Below are positions 9,451 to 18,701 of a stretch of DNA of 64,000 nt, in pieces; the first letter of the stretch is position 1, and each line of letters starts with the position of its first letter. Below the pieces are notes generated by a model that ran no database searches, was not told where the DNA came from, and was given only the letters and a program-made list of their open reading frames with translations. The stretch is taken from contig NZ_BLBC01000011.1 of the NCBI RefSeq assembly GCF_009684755.1, positions 62,001 to 126,000 of the forward strand, read 5' to 3'. The stretch comes from Capnocytophaga felis (GTDB lineage: Bacteria; Bacteroidota; Bacteroidia; Flavobacteriales; Flavobacteriaceae). Made by a program: the position numbers and the translations under genes.

Positions 9451-11760
9451 ATGAATCGTAAATCAATTAGCACAAAAATACTACTTGGTATTCTTACAGC
9501 AAGTAGTTTCATAATGGGGTTTGCCTCGACAGGGAATCGCTTATCTGTTGCAAACAAAATGAATATCCGCATACAATCTGATGAAATTCGCGTTAACGGT
9601 AAGGTAACCGATGAAAACGGAAATCCGATGGTGGGTGTTGCCGTGATACTCAAAGGAAAGACTCATAAAGGCACACAAACTGACTTGCAAGGGCATTTTT
9701 CTATTGAAATACCCGCTGAATCTGTATTAATTTTTAAATATTTAGGATATAAAACCCGTGAAATTTCAGTGCAGAGGCAAGAAAGCATTTCCGTTACGAT
9801 GATGCCTAACACGGAAGAGCTTGACGAGGTAACCATCACCTCTACTGGTGCTAAGCGAGAAGTGAAAAACTTTGCCGGAACGGTCAATATTGTTTCTTCC
9901 TCTCAAATTAAAGAACTTGCTCTGCCTACCGTTGGCGATGCCATTCGTCTTATTCCCGGAGCTAATTATACCGATGAAGACGGACGCGGATTGCGCCCCG
10001 GCATCGGGCTTCGCGGGCTGGAACCCAACCGAAACGGCAATACCCTTGTAGTTATCGACGGAAAAATACCCATTGGGCAAAGTTATTCCGATATGGCTGG
10101 ATATTATATGATGCCCATCGGAGCTATTGAAAGCGTTGAAGTTATCAAAGGAGCTTCACCCGCACTTTATGGAAGCGGAAGCATCGGCGGGGTAGTCAAT
10201 ATCATTACCAAAAAAGGAAGCCTTACCCCATATACCAATCTTTCACTTCGATATGGAAGTCACAACCAATTAAATTTAGGCATAGAAACCTCAGGTACTA
10301 ATGCCAACGGAAATTTTAACTATTATGTGGGGCTACATCGCCGGCAAGGTGATGGATTTAGAAGTTCACGCAGTAAGTTTTACACCAATGACCTCACACT
10401 TAACTTAGGTGGAAAACTCTCTGAAAAAGATGAACTTACTTTCTTCTTTAATGCCTTTGAAGAAGACTCGCAAACCCCTGGTGGTCTCTCACAAGCACAA
10501 TGGGATGCCGACCCTACACAATCGGTAAATCCGCACGATTTTATGCAAATAATGCGATTCAGCGGTTCAGTTTCATACAAAAGAAGTTTAAATGAAACAA
10601 ATAGCCTTACCACAGCACTTTACGGTGGATACTTCAAACGTGACTGGTGGTTTGATAATCGCAATGCAGATGCTTCAAAACGTGTTTTTCAGGGAGTGCT
10701 TCGCGATGTCCCCGTTATTGGGCTTTTCTCTGATTATGAACGAACAAATTCCTTATTCGGAAAGAAAAACAAATTGCTGGTCGGTATTCGCTTGCACGGT
10801 GATATGACAATGAATAATACTGTAAATATTAAAGACCCAGCTCTATTTGGAACAAAAGGCGGAAGCACTGCCTCAAACATCACCAACTCAATCAATGTGA
10901 TGGAAGCCTACGTCTTTGACGAATTTCACATCTCTGACAAATTTTACATCAATCCGGCTTTGCGGTACACCCAAGCTGGCTATTCGCAAAAGAATTACGT
11001 AAACGGAAATTGGACAGATAATAAAAAAGAAAACGCTTTCATTTACTCACTTGGCTTATTCTACAAGTTTTCAGACAAGTACCGAATCTATGCCGTTTAT
11101 TCCAAAGGATACCAAATGCCCCGTTATCGCGATGCACTTGAAACCAAAGGTGATTTAGATACTGAAAAATCGAATAATTATGAAATTGGCGTTCGGATAC
11201 AACCCGCACATTGGTTTGAGATGGAAGCCACAGCTTACTTACTGAATTTCAATAATAAAATTTTTAGAGAAGGCGGACTTTTAAACAACGGAGGAAAAAC
11301 CTTGCATCGTGGTATTGAACTTAACGGAAGTCTCTACCCGATTGAAGGATTAAAACTCTATGCAAGCGGAGCCATTCAACGAGCCACCATCGAAGAAGGG
11401 GAAAATAAAGGCAATCGTGTGCCATATGCACCTCGGTACGTGGCGATGGCAGGTGTGAAATATCAATTCCCATTGGGTAACGGAACGTTAGTAACCAATG
11501 CGTACGCTAATTTTATTAGCACGCAATTCTCTGATGCTAAAAATACAGAAATTGCTTCGGCAAATGGCAATGTGGGAAGTATTCCACGTTATCAAGTCTT
11601 CAACGCCACGCTAAACTATCAATTAAACAATTGGAATTTTAACCTCAACGGACTGAATTTATTTGACCACAAGTACTTTACCTTCCGTCACGCTTCGTGG
11701 GGAGGCATTATGCCTGCTGCAACCCGAAGCATCTCAGCAGGAGTTGGTTACAAATTTTAA
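9451..11760 (+). CDS. TonB-dependent outer-membrane receptor, FecA-like
   Basis: This 769-residue protein starts with a signal peptide. A carboxypeptidase-regulatory-like domain follows at about residues 48-115 (VNGKVTDENGNPMVGVAVIL), as is usual in Bacteroidota receptors. The plug domain spans about 130-245, with GLRPGIGLRGLEPNRNGNT and IESVEVIKGASPALYGSGSI, which resembles the plug of FecA-type ferric-citrate and related receptors. The rest is the 22-strand barrel, ending in an aromatic residue (SAGVGYKF), the usual BAM signal. No SusD partner, TonB/ExbBD or anti-sigma gene lies next to it. The substrate is probably an iron chelate, but this is inferred from the family only. It is a single-gene unit with its own promoter and terminator. 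Confidence 0.9.
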   Translation: MNRKSISTKILLGILTASSFIMGFASTGNRLSVANKMNIRIQSDEIRVNGKVTDENGNPMVGVAVILKGKTHKGTQTDLQGHFSIEIPAESVLIFKYLGYKTREISVQRQESISVTMMPNTEELDEVTITSTGAKREVKNFAGTVNIVSSSQIKELALPTVGDAIRLIPGANYTDEDGRGLRPGIGLRGLEPNRNGNTLVVIDGKIPIGQSYSDMAGYYMMPIGAIESVEVIKGASPALYGSGSIGGVVNIITKKGSLTPYTNLSLRYGSHNQLNLGIETSGTNANGNFNYYVGLHRRQGDGFRSSRSKFYTNDLTLNLGGKLSEKDELTFFFNAFEEDSQTPGGLSQAQWDADPTQSVNPHDFMQIMRFSGSVSYKRSLNETNSLTTALYGGYFKRDWWFDNRNADASKRVFQGVLRDVPVIGLFSDYERTNSLFGKKNKLLVGIRLHGDMTMNNTVNIKDPALFGTKGGSTASNITNSINVMEAYVFDEFHISDKFYINPALRYTQAGYSQKNYVNGNWTDNKKENAFIYSLGLFYKFSDKYRIYAVYSKGYQMPRYRDALETKGDLDTEKSNNYEIGVRIQPAHWFEMEATAYLLNFNNKIFREGGLLNNGGKTLHRGIELNGSLYPIEGLKLYASGAIQRATIEEGENKGNRVPYAPRYVAMAGVKYQFPLGNGTLVTNAYANFISTQFSDAKNTEIASANGNVGSIPRYQVFNATLNYQLNNWNFNLNGLNLFDHKYFTFRHASWGGIMPAATRSISAGVGYKF

Positions 11761-11807
11761 TAAAACAATATAACTATTTCTTCTTACCTAAAAAGAAAAA
11801 TCAAAAA

Positions 11808-11838
11808 GGCAGCAAACAGGTATTTGCTGCCTTTTTTT
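11808..11838 (+). terminator. Terminator of TonB-dependent receptor gene
   Basis: Perfect 9-bp stem GGCAGCAAA / TTTGCTGCC with a 6-nt loop, followed by seven T. Confidence 0.9.
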
Positions 11839-12240
11839 GAGTCAAAATAAAATACCTGCTGGCATATCCTCTTTGGCTTAGTGTCAAAAAAGAAAAATCC
11901 ATTATGGGAGAAAGGTGTTTTTTCAATCATTATATAATGATATACTATTTCAGGAAAATTGTAATTTGCCCCTACATCAGCAACAACAGTTTTAAATATG
12001 CAGTCAAATGCCCAAAGTGAGAAAACAAGCGTTCTGAAGCTTTGGGCAATTGCCTAAAGCCAAAAAACACGCGTAAGAAGGTTTGGGGCAAATGCTCAAA
12101 AGCAGAAAACAAGTGTTCTGAAGCTTTGGACAATTGCCTAAAGCCAAAAAACACACGTCTCCAAGCCTTGGGCATTTGCATTAAGTGTTATTTATCAAAG
12201 AACAATGACACACAAAAAACTTCCTGAAACAAGTTAATAA
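11839..12240. other. Intergenic region with repeats
   Basis: This 400-bp stretch holds a GCCCCTACA motif at 11963-11976 and the 84-bp tandem repeat at 12006-12173. Both strands remain open through the repeat, so short frames exist on each, but no conventional gene is recognised. Confidence 0.6.
12006..12173. repeat. 84-bp tandem repeat, two copies, peptide-coding on either strand
   Basis: Units 12006-12089 and 12090-12173 align over their whole length at about 80% identity. 84 is a multiple of three. On the minus strand (open frame 12181-11972, 69 codons) each unit encodes 28 residues of the type RVFFGFRQLPKASERLFSHF, which themselves fall into two degenerate 14-residue halves. On the plus strand the frame reads GNCLKPKNTRKKVWGKCSKA-like repeats. 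Each unit contains a near-palindrome of the form GCTTTGGGCAATTGCCTAAAGC-minus-ends that can fold into a hairpin. Whether either strand is translated is unknown. Confidence 0.8.
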
Positions 12241-12254
12241 GTGAAATTATTTCT

Positions 12255-12262
12255 TACCTTTG
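12255..12262 (+). promoter_or_regulatory. -7 box of first DUF6261 gene
   Basis: TACCTTTG matches TAnnTTTG. It implies a start site near 12268, which rules out the upstream in-frame GTG at 12241 and supports the ATG at 12301. Confidence 0.65.
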
Positions 12263-12300
12263 TAAAAAATAAATTATTAACTTTAACACATTTACGCGCT

Positions 12301-13020
12301 ATGAAGAGATTACATTCACACGTTCGCACCACCGAAATCGATGATGTTTCCGAACGACTTTTGGTGCTGTACCGAAAAGAAACTGCCTTGCAAGAAGAGG
12401 CTTTTCTGAAAGCTACTTTTACCGAAATCGAAACGCTTTCACAACAAATTACCGAAGCCATCAAACGCGACATAGCGTTCTCCAAACAGGAAGATGCCGA
12501 CCTGCACAGAGATAATTTGGTGCGTTCGCTCAACACGGCATTGCTCGGTTATCGCGTCTTGCCTGTGGCTCAGCTGAAAGAAAATGCCGAAAAGCTCTAT
12601 GCTGTTTTCTCCAAATATGGGGTGAAAATCACGAAAGAGGCGTACGCTATTGAGTCATCGCTCATTGAATCATTGTTGCAGGATTTGTCTGCCCCCGAAT
12701 TGGAGCAGGCAATCACGTCGCTTCAGGGTATAAAAGAAATCATTTCGCAACTTCGTACCGCACAAACTTCCTTTACTCAAATCCGTGCCGAGTATGAAAA
12801 AACACTTTCGGAACAGAAAGACGCCCCTTCTGCCTCATCGCTGAAAAGACCATTGCTCAATGCCATCAACGGGAAGCTCATTCCGTATCTTATCGCAATG
12901 AAAATCGCCAATCCTGCCCAATATAGTTCGCTTGCCAATGCGGTGGCTCAAGCCATTGATGCTACCAACATTGCCATAAAACGCAGAAACAATAATAAAA
13001 ACCAAACGCCTAACGAATAA
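12301..13020 (+). CDS. DUF6261 family helical protein (copy 1)
   Basis: The ATG at 12301 gives 239 residues; the longer frame from a GTG at 12241 is rejected because a -7 box lies inside it. The protein is almost entirely alpha-helical, with no signal peptide and no membrane segment. It has the KYGVKI / LIESLLQDLSAPE centre and a basic, Asn-rich tail (KRRNNNKNQTPNE) that I associate with the DUF6261 family of Bacteroidota. A second member lies at 23002-23730 and shares the layout VIEKYGKKI, ITNLLQDFKTPEI and a VKRRKNSGKDKD tail. Members often occur in several copies per genome and have no known function. The neighbouring 84-bp repeat and GCCCCTACA repeats suggest a repeat-rich, variable locus. 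Confidence 0.8.
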   Translation: MKRLHSHVRTTEIDDVSERLLVLYRKETALQEEAFLKATFTEIETLSQQITEAIKRDIAFSKQEDADLHRDNLVRSLNTALLGYRVLPVAQLKENAEKLYAVFSKYGVKITKEAYAIESSLIESLLQDLSAPELEQAITSLQGIKEIISQLRTAQTSFTQIRAEYEKTLSEQKDAPSASSLKRPLLNAINGKLIPYLIAMKIANPAQYSSLANAVAQAIDATNIAIKRRNNNKNQTPNE

Positions 13021-13032
13021 TTTACAAAATCA

Positions 13033-13104
13033 CGTAGGGGCAAAACATTTTTTGACTAAAATAAACATCGAATACTAAAGGACGGAATATTTTTCGCCCC
13101 TACA
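13033..13104. repeat. Inverted GTAGGGGC / GCCCCTAC element
   Basis: Left arm CGTAGGGGCAAAACATTTTT (from 13033) and right arm ATTTTTCGCCCCTACA (to 13104) form imperfect terminal inverted repeats around about 35 bp. Single arms recur at 9241-9253 and 11963-11976. This looks like a small non-autonomous repeat (MITE- or REP-like). Confidence 0.65.
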
Positions 13105-13114
13105 ATTTAAAAAA

Positions 13115-13783
13115 ATGTCTGAAAAATTCCTTCACGCACATCCGTATCCACCGTTTATTCCTGAGGGAACTACCAAACTGATTGTAGGTACGTTGCCTCC
13201 ACCTCGTTTTTCGGGATACGGACTTCTAAAACCCGATGATGTGGATTTTTGCTACGGAAGCAGAGACGGGCAGTTGTGGAAAATTTTGGGAATTATCTTT
13301 CAAACCGATTTTCTTTTTGAAAATACGCAAGAAGCTGTACATCAACGTAAAAAATTTCTTTCGGAAAATAAAATCGGGATTTGTGATATTATAGAAAGTT
13401 GTCGAAGAACCAAGATTGATGCTTCTGATTTGGGAATGCAAGATGTTGTTCTGAGGGATTTTTTCAGATATTTGGAAGCTTTTCCGTCGATAGAAATGCT
13501 TCTTTTCACGGGCGGAAGTAGTCAAAACTCGCCTGAATATTTCTTCCGTAAATACCTAAAATGCAAAGGCATAACGATGAAATTACTCTCGGAGGAAACT
13601 CCTCGCATTCACGAATTTTCTTTTCACAAACGGATTATAAAAACTGTATCGCTCACCGCTCCGTCGGGGTCGGCAAACAGAGCTGTGGGGAGCATTCCGT
13701 TATATAAAAAGTTAAAAAAACAACACCCAAATTTCTCTACAATCGACTTTCGGGTGATGCAGTACGAGGCTTTTTTCAAGTAA
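13115..13783 (+). CDS. Uracil-DNA glycosylase superfamily protein
   Basis: This 222-residue cytosolic protein carries the fold signature of the UDG superfamily. The first motif is LIVGTLPPPRFSGYG near residues 23-36, then FCYGSRDGQLWKILG (the YYG/FW region that stacks on the base) near 47-60, and near the C-terminus LTAPSGSANRA, equivalent to the motif II minor-groove loop. The layout is closest to family 6 (hypoxanthine-DNA glycosylase-like) proteins, which lack some catalytic residues of classical Ung. The substrate (uracil, hypoxanthine or other damaged base) cannot be assigned. It stands between a repeat element and convergent smpB. Confidence 0.7.
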   Translation: MSEKFLHAHPYPPFIPEGTTKLIVGTLPPPRFSGYGLLKPDDVDFCYGSRDGQLWKILGIIFQTDFLFENTQEAVHQRKKFLSENKIGICDIIESCRRTKIDASDLGMQDVVLRDFFRYLEAFPSIEMLLFTGGSSQNSPEYFFRKYLKCKGITMKLLSEETPRIHEFSFHKRIIKTVSLTAPSGSANRAVGSIPLYKKLKKQHPNFSTIDFRVMQYEAFFK

Positions 13784-13800
13784 GAAAAAGAAAAACGAGA

Positions 13801-14259
13801 TTATCGCATTTTCTTGATTCTGTCCAAATTACGTTTATTGTCTCGTTCCTTGATGGTTTCGCGTTTGTCGTATAGTTTTTTACCTCTTACCAAAGCTATT
13901 TCCACCTTTGCCAAGCCTTTTTCATTGATGAAAAGCCGTAGCGGAACTATCGTTAATCCCGTAGTTTTTACCTCTTTATGAAGTTTTTTAAGTTCTCGCT
14001 TTTGAAGCAAAAGTTTGCGTTCGCTTTTGGGTTTGTGATTGTAATGAGTGCCGTGAGCGTATTCTTCAATATTCATATTGATGACAAATAGCTCGCCCTT
14101 TTCATTGAACTCACAGAAACTTTCCGCAATTGAGGCTTTTCCCAACCGTATGGATTTAATTTCTGTTCCAACAAGCACAATCCCAGCAAGATACTTATCC
14201 AATATCTCGTATTCAAACTTAGCTCTTTTATTAAGGATATTAATGTTTTTCTGCATCAT
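13801..14259 (-). CDS. smpB: SsrA-binding protein SmpB
   Basis: This 152-residue protein is the tmRNA partner that brings SsrA RNA to stalled ribosomes for trans-translation. The family motifs are all present: [48 protein letters not shown] in variant form, and the basic C-terminal tail [16 protein letters not shown], which enters the mRNA channel. The start is one of two adjacent ATGs at 14259 and 14256, and matches the usual family N-terminus. A -7 box ends only 5 nt upstream (14264-14271), so the mRNA may be leaderless. The tmRNA gene itself is not in this window. Confidence 0.95.
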   Translation of the reverse strand: MMQKNINILNKRAKFEYEILDKYLAGIVLVGTEIKSIRLGKASIAESFCEFNEKGELFVINMNIEEYAHGTHYNHKPKSERKLLLQKRELKKLHKEVKTTGLTIVPLRLFINEKGLAKVEIALVRGKKLYDKRETIKERDNKRNLDRIKKMR

Positions 14260-14263
14260 AGGG

Positions 14264-14271
14264 CAAAAGTA
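14264..14271 (-). promoter_or_regulatory. -7 box of smpB promoter, almost touching the start codon
   Basis: TACTTTTG on the minus strand ends 5 nt before the first ATG of smpB. With usual Bacteroidota spacing the transcript would begin at or within the first codons. Confidence 0.5.
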
Positions 14272-14439
14272 ATGAAAAGGGCGAACAATGAAAAATGAAA
14301 ACTCAAAAAATTAAATTTCGTAAAAAATTAAATCTTTACAAAAGAAAACAAACTACTGTTTTTCAATATCATAAAAGATAAAACATAAATATATTTTGAT
14401 TATATTCCTCAAAAAAATATGAAATTCAATAATTATATG

Positions 14440-14447
14440 TATTTTTG
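14440..14447 (+). promoter_or_regulatory. -7 box of pdhB promoter
   Basis: TATTTTTG matches TAnnTTTG, with a 42-nt spacing to the ATG at 14490. The -33 element is unclear. Confidence 0.45.
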
Positions 14448-14489
14448 TGATTTAATTTTACATACGATATAAAAATATATTCATAAGAA

Positions 14490-15467
14490 ATGAGAACGAT
14501 ACAATTCAGAGAAGCTATCTGCGAGGCTATGAGCGAGGAAATGCGTCGCGATGAATCAATTTACCTAATGGGAGAAGAAGTTGCCGAATACAACGGAGCC
14601 TACAAAGCCTCCAAAGGTATGTTAGATGAATTTGGACCTAAACGTGTGATTGACACCCCTATCGCTGAGTTGGGCTTTGCAGGAATTTCGGTTGGTGCCG
14701 CAATGAACGGAAATCGCCCAATTGTTGAATTTATGACATTCAACTTTTCTTTGGTTGGGATTGACCAAATTATCAATAATGCAGCCAAAATTCGTCAAAT
14801 GTCAGGTGGACAAATCAACATCCCGATTGTTTTCCGTGGTCCTACTGCTTCTGCAGGGCAATTGGCAGCTACACACTCTCAAGCTTTCGAAAATTGGTTT
14901 GCAAACTGTCCCGGACTTAAAGTAGTTGTTCCTTCAAATCCGTACGACGCTAAAGGTTTATTAAAATCGGCAATTCGTGATAACGACCCTGTTATTTTTA
15001 TGGAATCTGAGCAAATGTATGGCGATAAAGGAGAAGTTCCTGAAGGAGAATACACTTTGCCATTAGGGGTTGCTGACGTAAAACGCGAAGGAAAAGACGT
15101 TACTATCGTTTCTTTCGGAAAAATCATCAAAGAAGCGTTCTCTGCCGCTGAAGCTTTGGCTAAAGAAGGAATTGAATGTGAAATCATCGATTTGCGTACT
15201 GTTCGCCCAATGGATACCAAAACTATCTTCGAATCTGTTAAGAAAACAAATCGTTTGGTTATTTTAGAAGAAGCTTGGCCTTTTGCAAGTGTTTCTTCAG
15301 AGATTACGTACCAAGTTCAAGAAAATATTTTTGACTACTTAGATGCTCCAATTCAGCGAATTACAACAGCTGACGTTCCTGCTCCTTACTCTCCTGCTTT
15401 GTTAGAAGAATGGTTGCCTAACGCTAACGATGTGGTTAAAGCAGTGAAAAAAGTGATGTACAAGTAA
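14490..15467 (+). CDS. pdhB: Pyruvate dehydrogenase E1 component, beta subunit
   Basis: This 325-residue protein has the full length of the E1-beta subunit of 2-oxo-acid dehydrogenases. The N-terminal transketolase-type pyrimidine-binding domain includes MGEEVAEYNGAYKASKGML and IDTPIAELGFAGISVGAAM; the latter holds the Glu that activates TPP. The C-terminal transketolase domain starts near residue 195 (VTIVSFGK) with IDLRTVRPMD. The KASKGML context and length favour pyruvate over branched-chain substrates. In the complex it pairs with PdhA and E2 to turn pyruvate into acetyl-CoA. The alpha subunit and E2 are not adjacent. It is monocistronic, with a strong terminator. It needs TPP, which the thi operon at 50-57 kb makes. 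Confidence 0.93.
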   Translation: MRTIQFREAICEAMSEEMRRDESIYLMGEEVAEYNGAYKASKGMLDEFGPKRVIDTPIAELGFAGISVGAAMNGNRPIVEFMTFNFSLVGIDQIINNAAKIRQMSGGQINIPIVFRGPTASAGQLAATHSQAFENWFANCPGLKVVVPSNPYDAKGLLKSAIRDNDPVIFMESEQMYGDKGEVPEGEYTLPLGVADVKREGKDVTIVSFGKIIKEAFSAAEALAKEGIECEIIDLRTVRPMDTKTIFESVKKTNRLVILEEAWPFASVSSEITYQVQENIFDYLDAPIQRITTADVPAPYSPALLEEWLPNANDVVKAVKKVMYK

Positions 15468-15498
15468 TATAAACTTATTAAAGTAACTAAATATCTTA

Positions 15499-15540
15499 AA
15501 ATCTTTGTAAGAAAAACACCATTCTTACAAAGATTTTTTT
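15499..15540 (+). terminator. Terminator of pdhB
   Basis: Perfect 15-bp inverted repeat (15499-15513 / 15522-15536) followed by a T-run. Confidence 0.9.
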
Positions 15541-15860
15541 GATTTCTTTTCTTTTGACAGAAAAAATCTTCTTCCATAAATCATAAAAATTTCTATCATT
15601 TGTGTTAATTTTCACTTCAAAACTTAGGCTTTCCGCTCTACCTGCAATCCACAAAAATTAACTATTTTTAACCTCATTAACAAGTCTATTTTATTAAAAA
15701 CAAATAATTCTTAGCCTTTTTAACCTTGTATCTTAACAATATTATTTTGTTAATTTTTATCTTTTCAATATGATTTCACAAAGTAGAAATGATAATATGC
15801 TATTGTTTTCAACAAAAAAATTGAGTAATTTTGCGTCCGTTAAAAAAGAGATGATTAATT
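15541..15860. other. Intergenic region before phosphopantetheinyl transferase
   Basis: This 320-bp AT-rich spacer has no recognisable gene, RNA or repeat. The only feature is a -7 box (TAATTTTG, 15836-15843), 18 nt before the next start codon. Confidence 0.5.
15836..15843 (+). promoter_or_regulatory. -7 box of phosphopantetheinyl transferase promoter
   Basis: TAATTTTG fits TAnnTTTG. The leader would be only about 12 nt. No good -33 box is seen. Confidence 0.45.
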
Positions 15861-16475
15861 ATGCCGTTATTTGAGACTATTAATGTAGATGAGAAAACTC
15901 GTCTTTATGTTTGGAAAGTGACAGAGTCGCTTAGTGATTTAATCGAAAGGGCTGATTTGACGGGGATTCATCAAGTGAGATACGATTCCATCAAATTTGA
16001 AACAGGGAAGAAGAATTTCTTAGTTGTTCGTGAAATTTTAAGCTCTTTAGGATACACACCAGAAGATTTATTCTATGATGAAAAAGGAAAACCTTTCTTG
16101 AAAGACGGAAAAAATATTTCTATCAGTCATTCATTTGATATGGTTGCTCTTATCATTGGAGAACGCCAAGTTGGGGTGGACATTGAAAAAAAGAGAGAGA
16201 AAATCATCAATGTTGCGGATAAATTCACGCAATGGAATTACCGTAATGCATCATTTTCTGCTCACAATGTTCTTCAAAAACTAACTATGATTTGGTCTGC
16301 TAAAGAAGCTGGTTACAAAATGCACGGAAAACCCGGAATTACAGCAAATCACATTTTAGTTAAGGACTTCTTTCCAAATGACACTAAAACAAAAATCAAA
16401 ATTGAAGATTCTGTTTACAACGTTTCATTTTTGAACGTTCAGGAAGAATTTGTTTTAGCGTACTGTTTAACTTAA
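15861..16475 (+). CDS. 4'-phosphopantetheinyl transferase superfamily protein
   Basis: A 204-residue Sfp-type protein that transfers phosphopantetheine from CoA to a serine of acyl- or peptidyl-carrier proteins. Motifs seen: FLKDGKNISISHSFDMVAL (substrate-binding His) near residues 87-104, GVDIEKKRE (Mg-binding Asp and Glu) near 108-116, and IWSAKEAGYKMHGK near 149-162, with the family WxxKEAxxK signature. Length is typical. With no acpS or polyketide genes nearby it may serve the general fatty-acid carrier protein or flexirubin-type biosynthesis; I cannot decide. It is monocistronic, with its own terminator. Confidence 0.88.
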   Translation: MPLFETINVDEKTRLYVWKVTESLSDLIERADLTGIHQVRYDSIKFETGKKNFLVVREILSSLGYTPEDLFYDEKGKPFLKDGKNISISHSFDMVALIIGERQVGVDIEKKREKIINVADKFTQWNYRNASFSAHNVLQKLTMIWSAKEAGYKMHGKPGITANHILVKDFFPNDTKTKIKIEDSVYNVSFLNVQEEFVLAYCLT

Positions 16476-16477
16476 AA

Positions 16478-16507
16478 GAGAGGGCTTAAAAAGCTCTCTC
16501 TTTTTTT
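16478..16507 (+). terminator. Terminator of phosphopantetheinyl transferase gene
   Basis: 10-bp stem with one wobble (GAGAGGGCTT / AAGCTCTCTC), AAA loop, then seven T. Confidence 0.85.
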
Positions 16508-16531
16508 ATTTATAACCTTCTTAATAAGAGA

Positions 16532-16555
16532 AAACCCCACTATATAGTGGGGTTT
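16532..16555 (-). terminator. Hairpin downstream of gyrB
   Basis: Perfect 24-nt palindrome AAACCCCACTAT / ATAGTGGGGTTT, 14 nt beyond the gyrB stop. A T-run is weak, so it may be a stability hairpin rather than a strong terminator. Confidence 0.6.
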
Positions 16556-16568
16556 ATATTTTAAGCTA

Positions 16569-18530
<1,962 letters not shown>

Positions 18531-18558
18531 TTATGCTGTTCTAAAAAATAATAGTTTA

Positions 18559-18588
18559 CAAAGATACAACTTTTCTCTGAACTACAAA
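18559..18588 (-). promoter_or_regulatory. Promoter of gyrB
   Basis: On the minus strand, TTTG (18588-18585), an 18-bp spacer and TATCTTTG (18566-18559) match the Bacteroidota consensus. Confidence 0.75.
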
Positions 18589-18628
18589 GCCACAAATATC
18601 AAAAAAACCAATCAATATACACAAAATA

Positions 18629-18674
18629 AAATCTCTCAGCATAAAAAAGATATTTACTTTTAGCTGAGAGATTT
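18629..18674 (-). terminator. Terminator of gcvP
   Basis: Perfect 12-bp arms (18629-18640 and 18663-18674, core CTCTCAGC / GCTGAGAG) with a 22-nt loop, directly after gcvP and followed by a T-rich run on the minus strand. Confidence 0.75.
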
Positions 18675-18701
18675 CTGTAATGTATGAGATTTTTCTAACT
18701 T

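Noticed and set aside
12241-12300. GTG start 60 nt upstream of the first DUF6261 ATG
   Set aside because: The -7 box TACCTTTG lies inside this extension, so it would not be transcribed; the extra residues have no family resemblance.
13801-14259. tmRNA gene expected near smpB
   Set aside because: No tRNA-Ala-like ends or tag-peptide frame was found on either side of smpB in this window.
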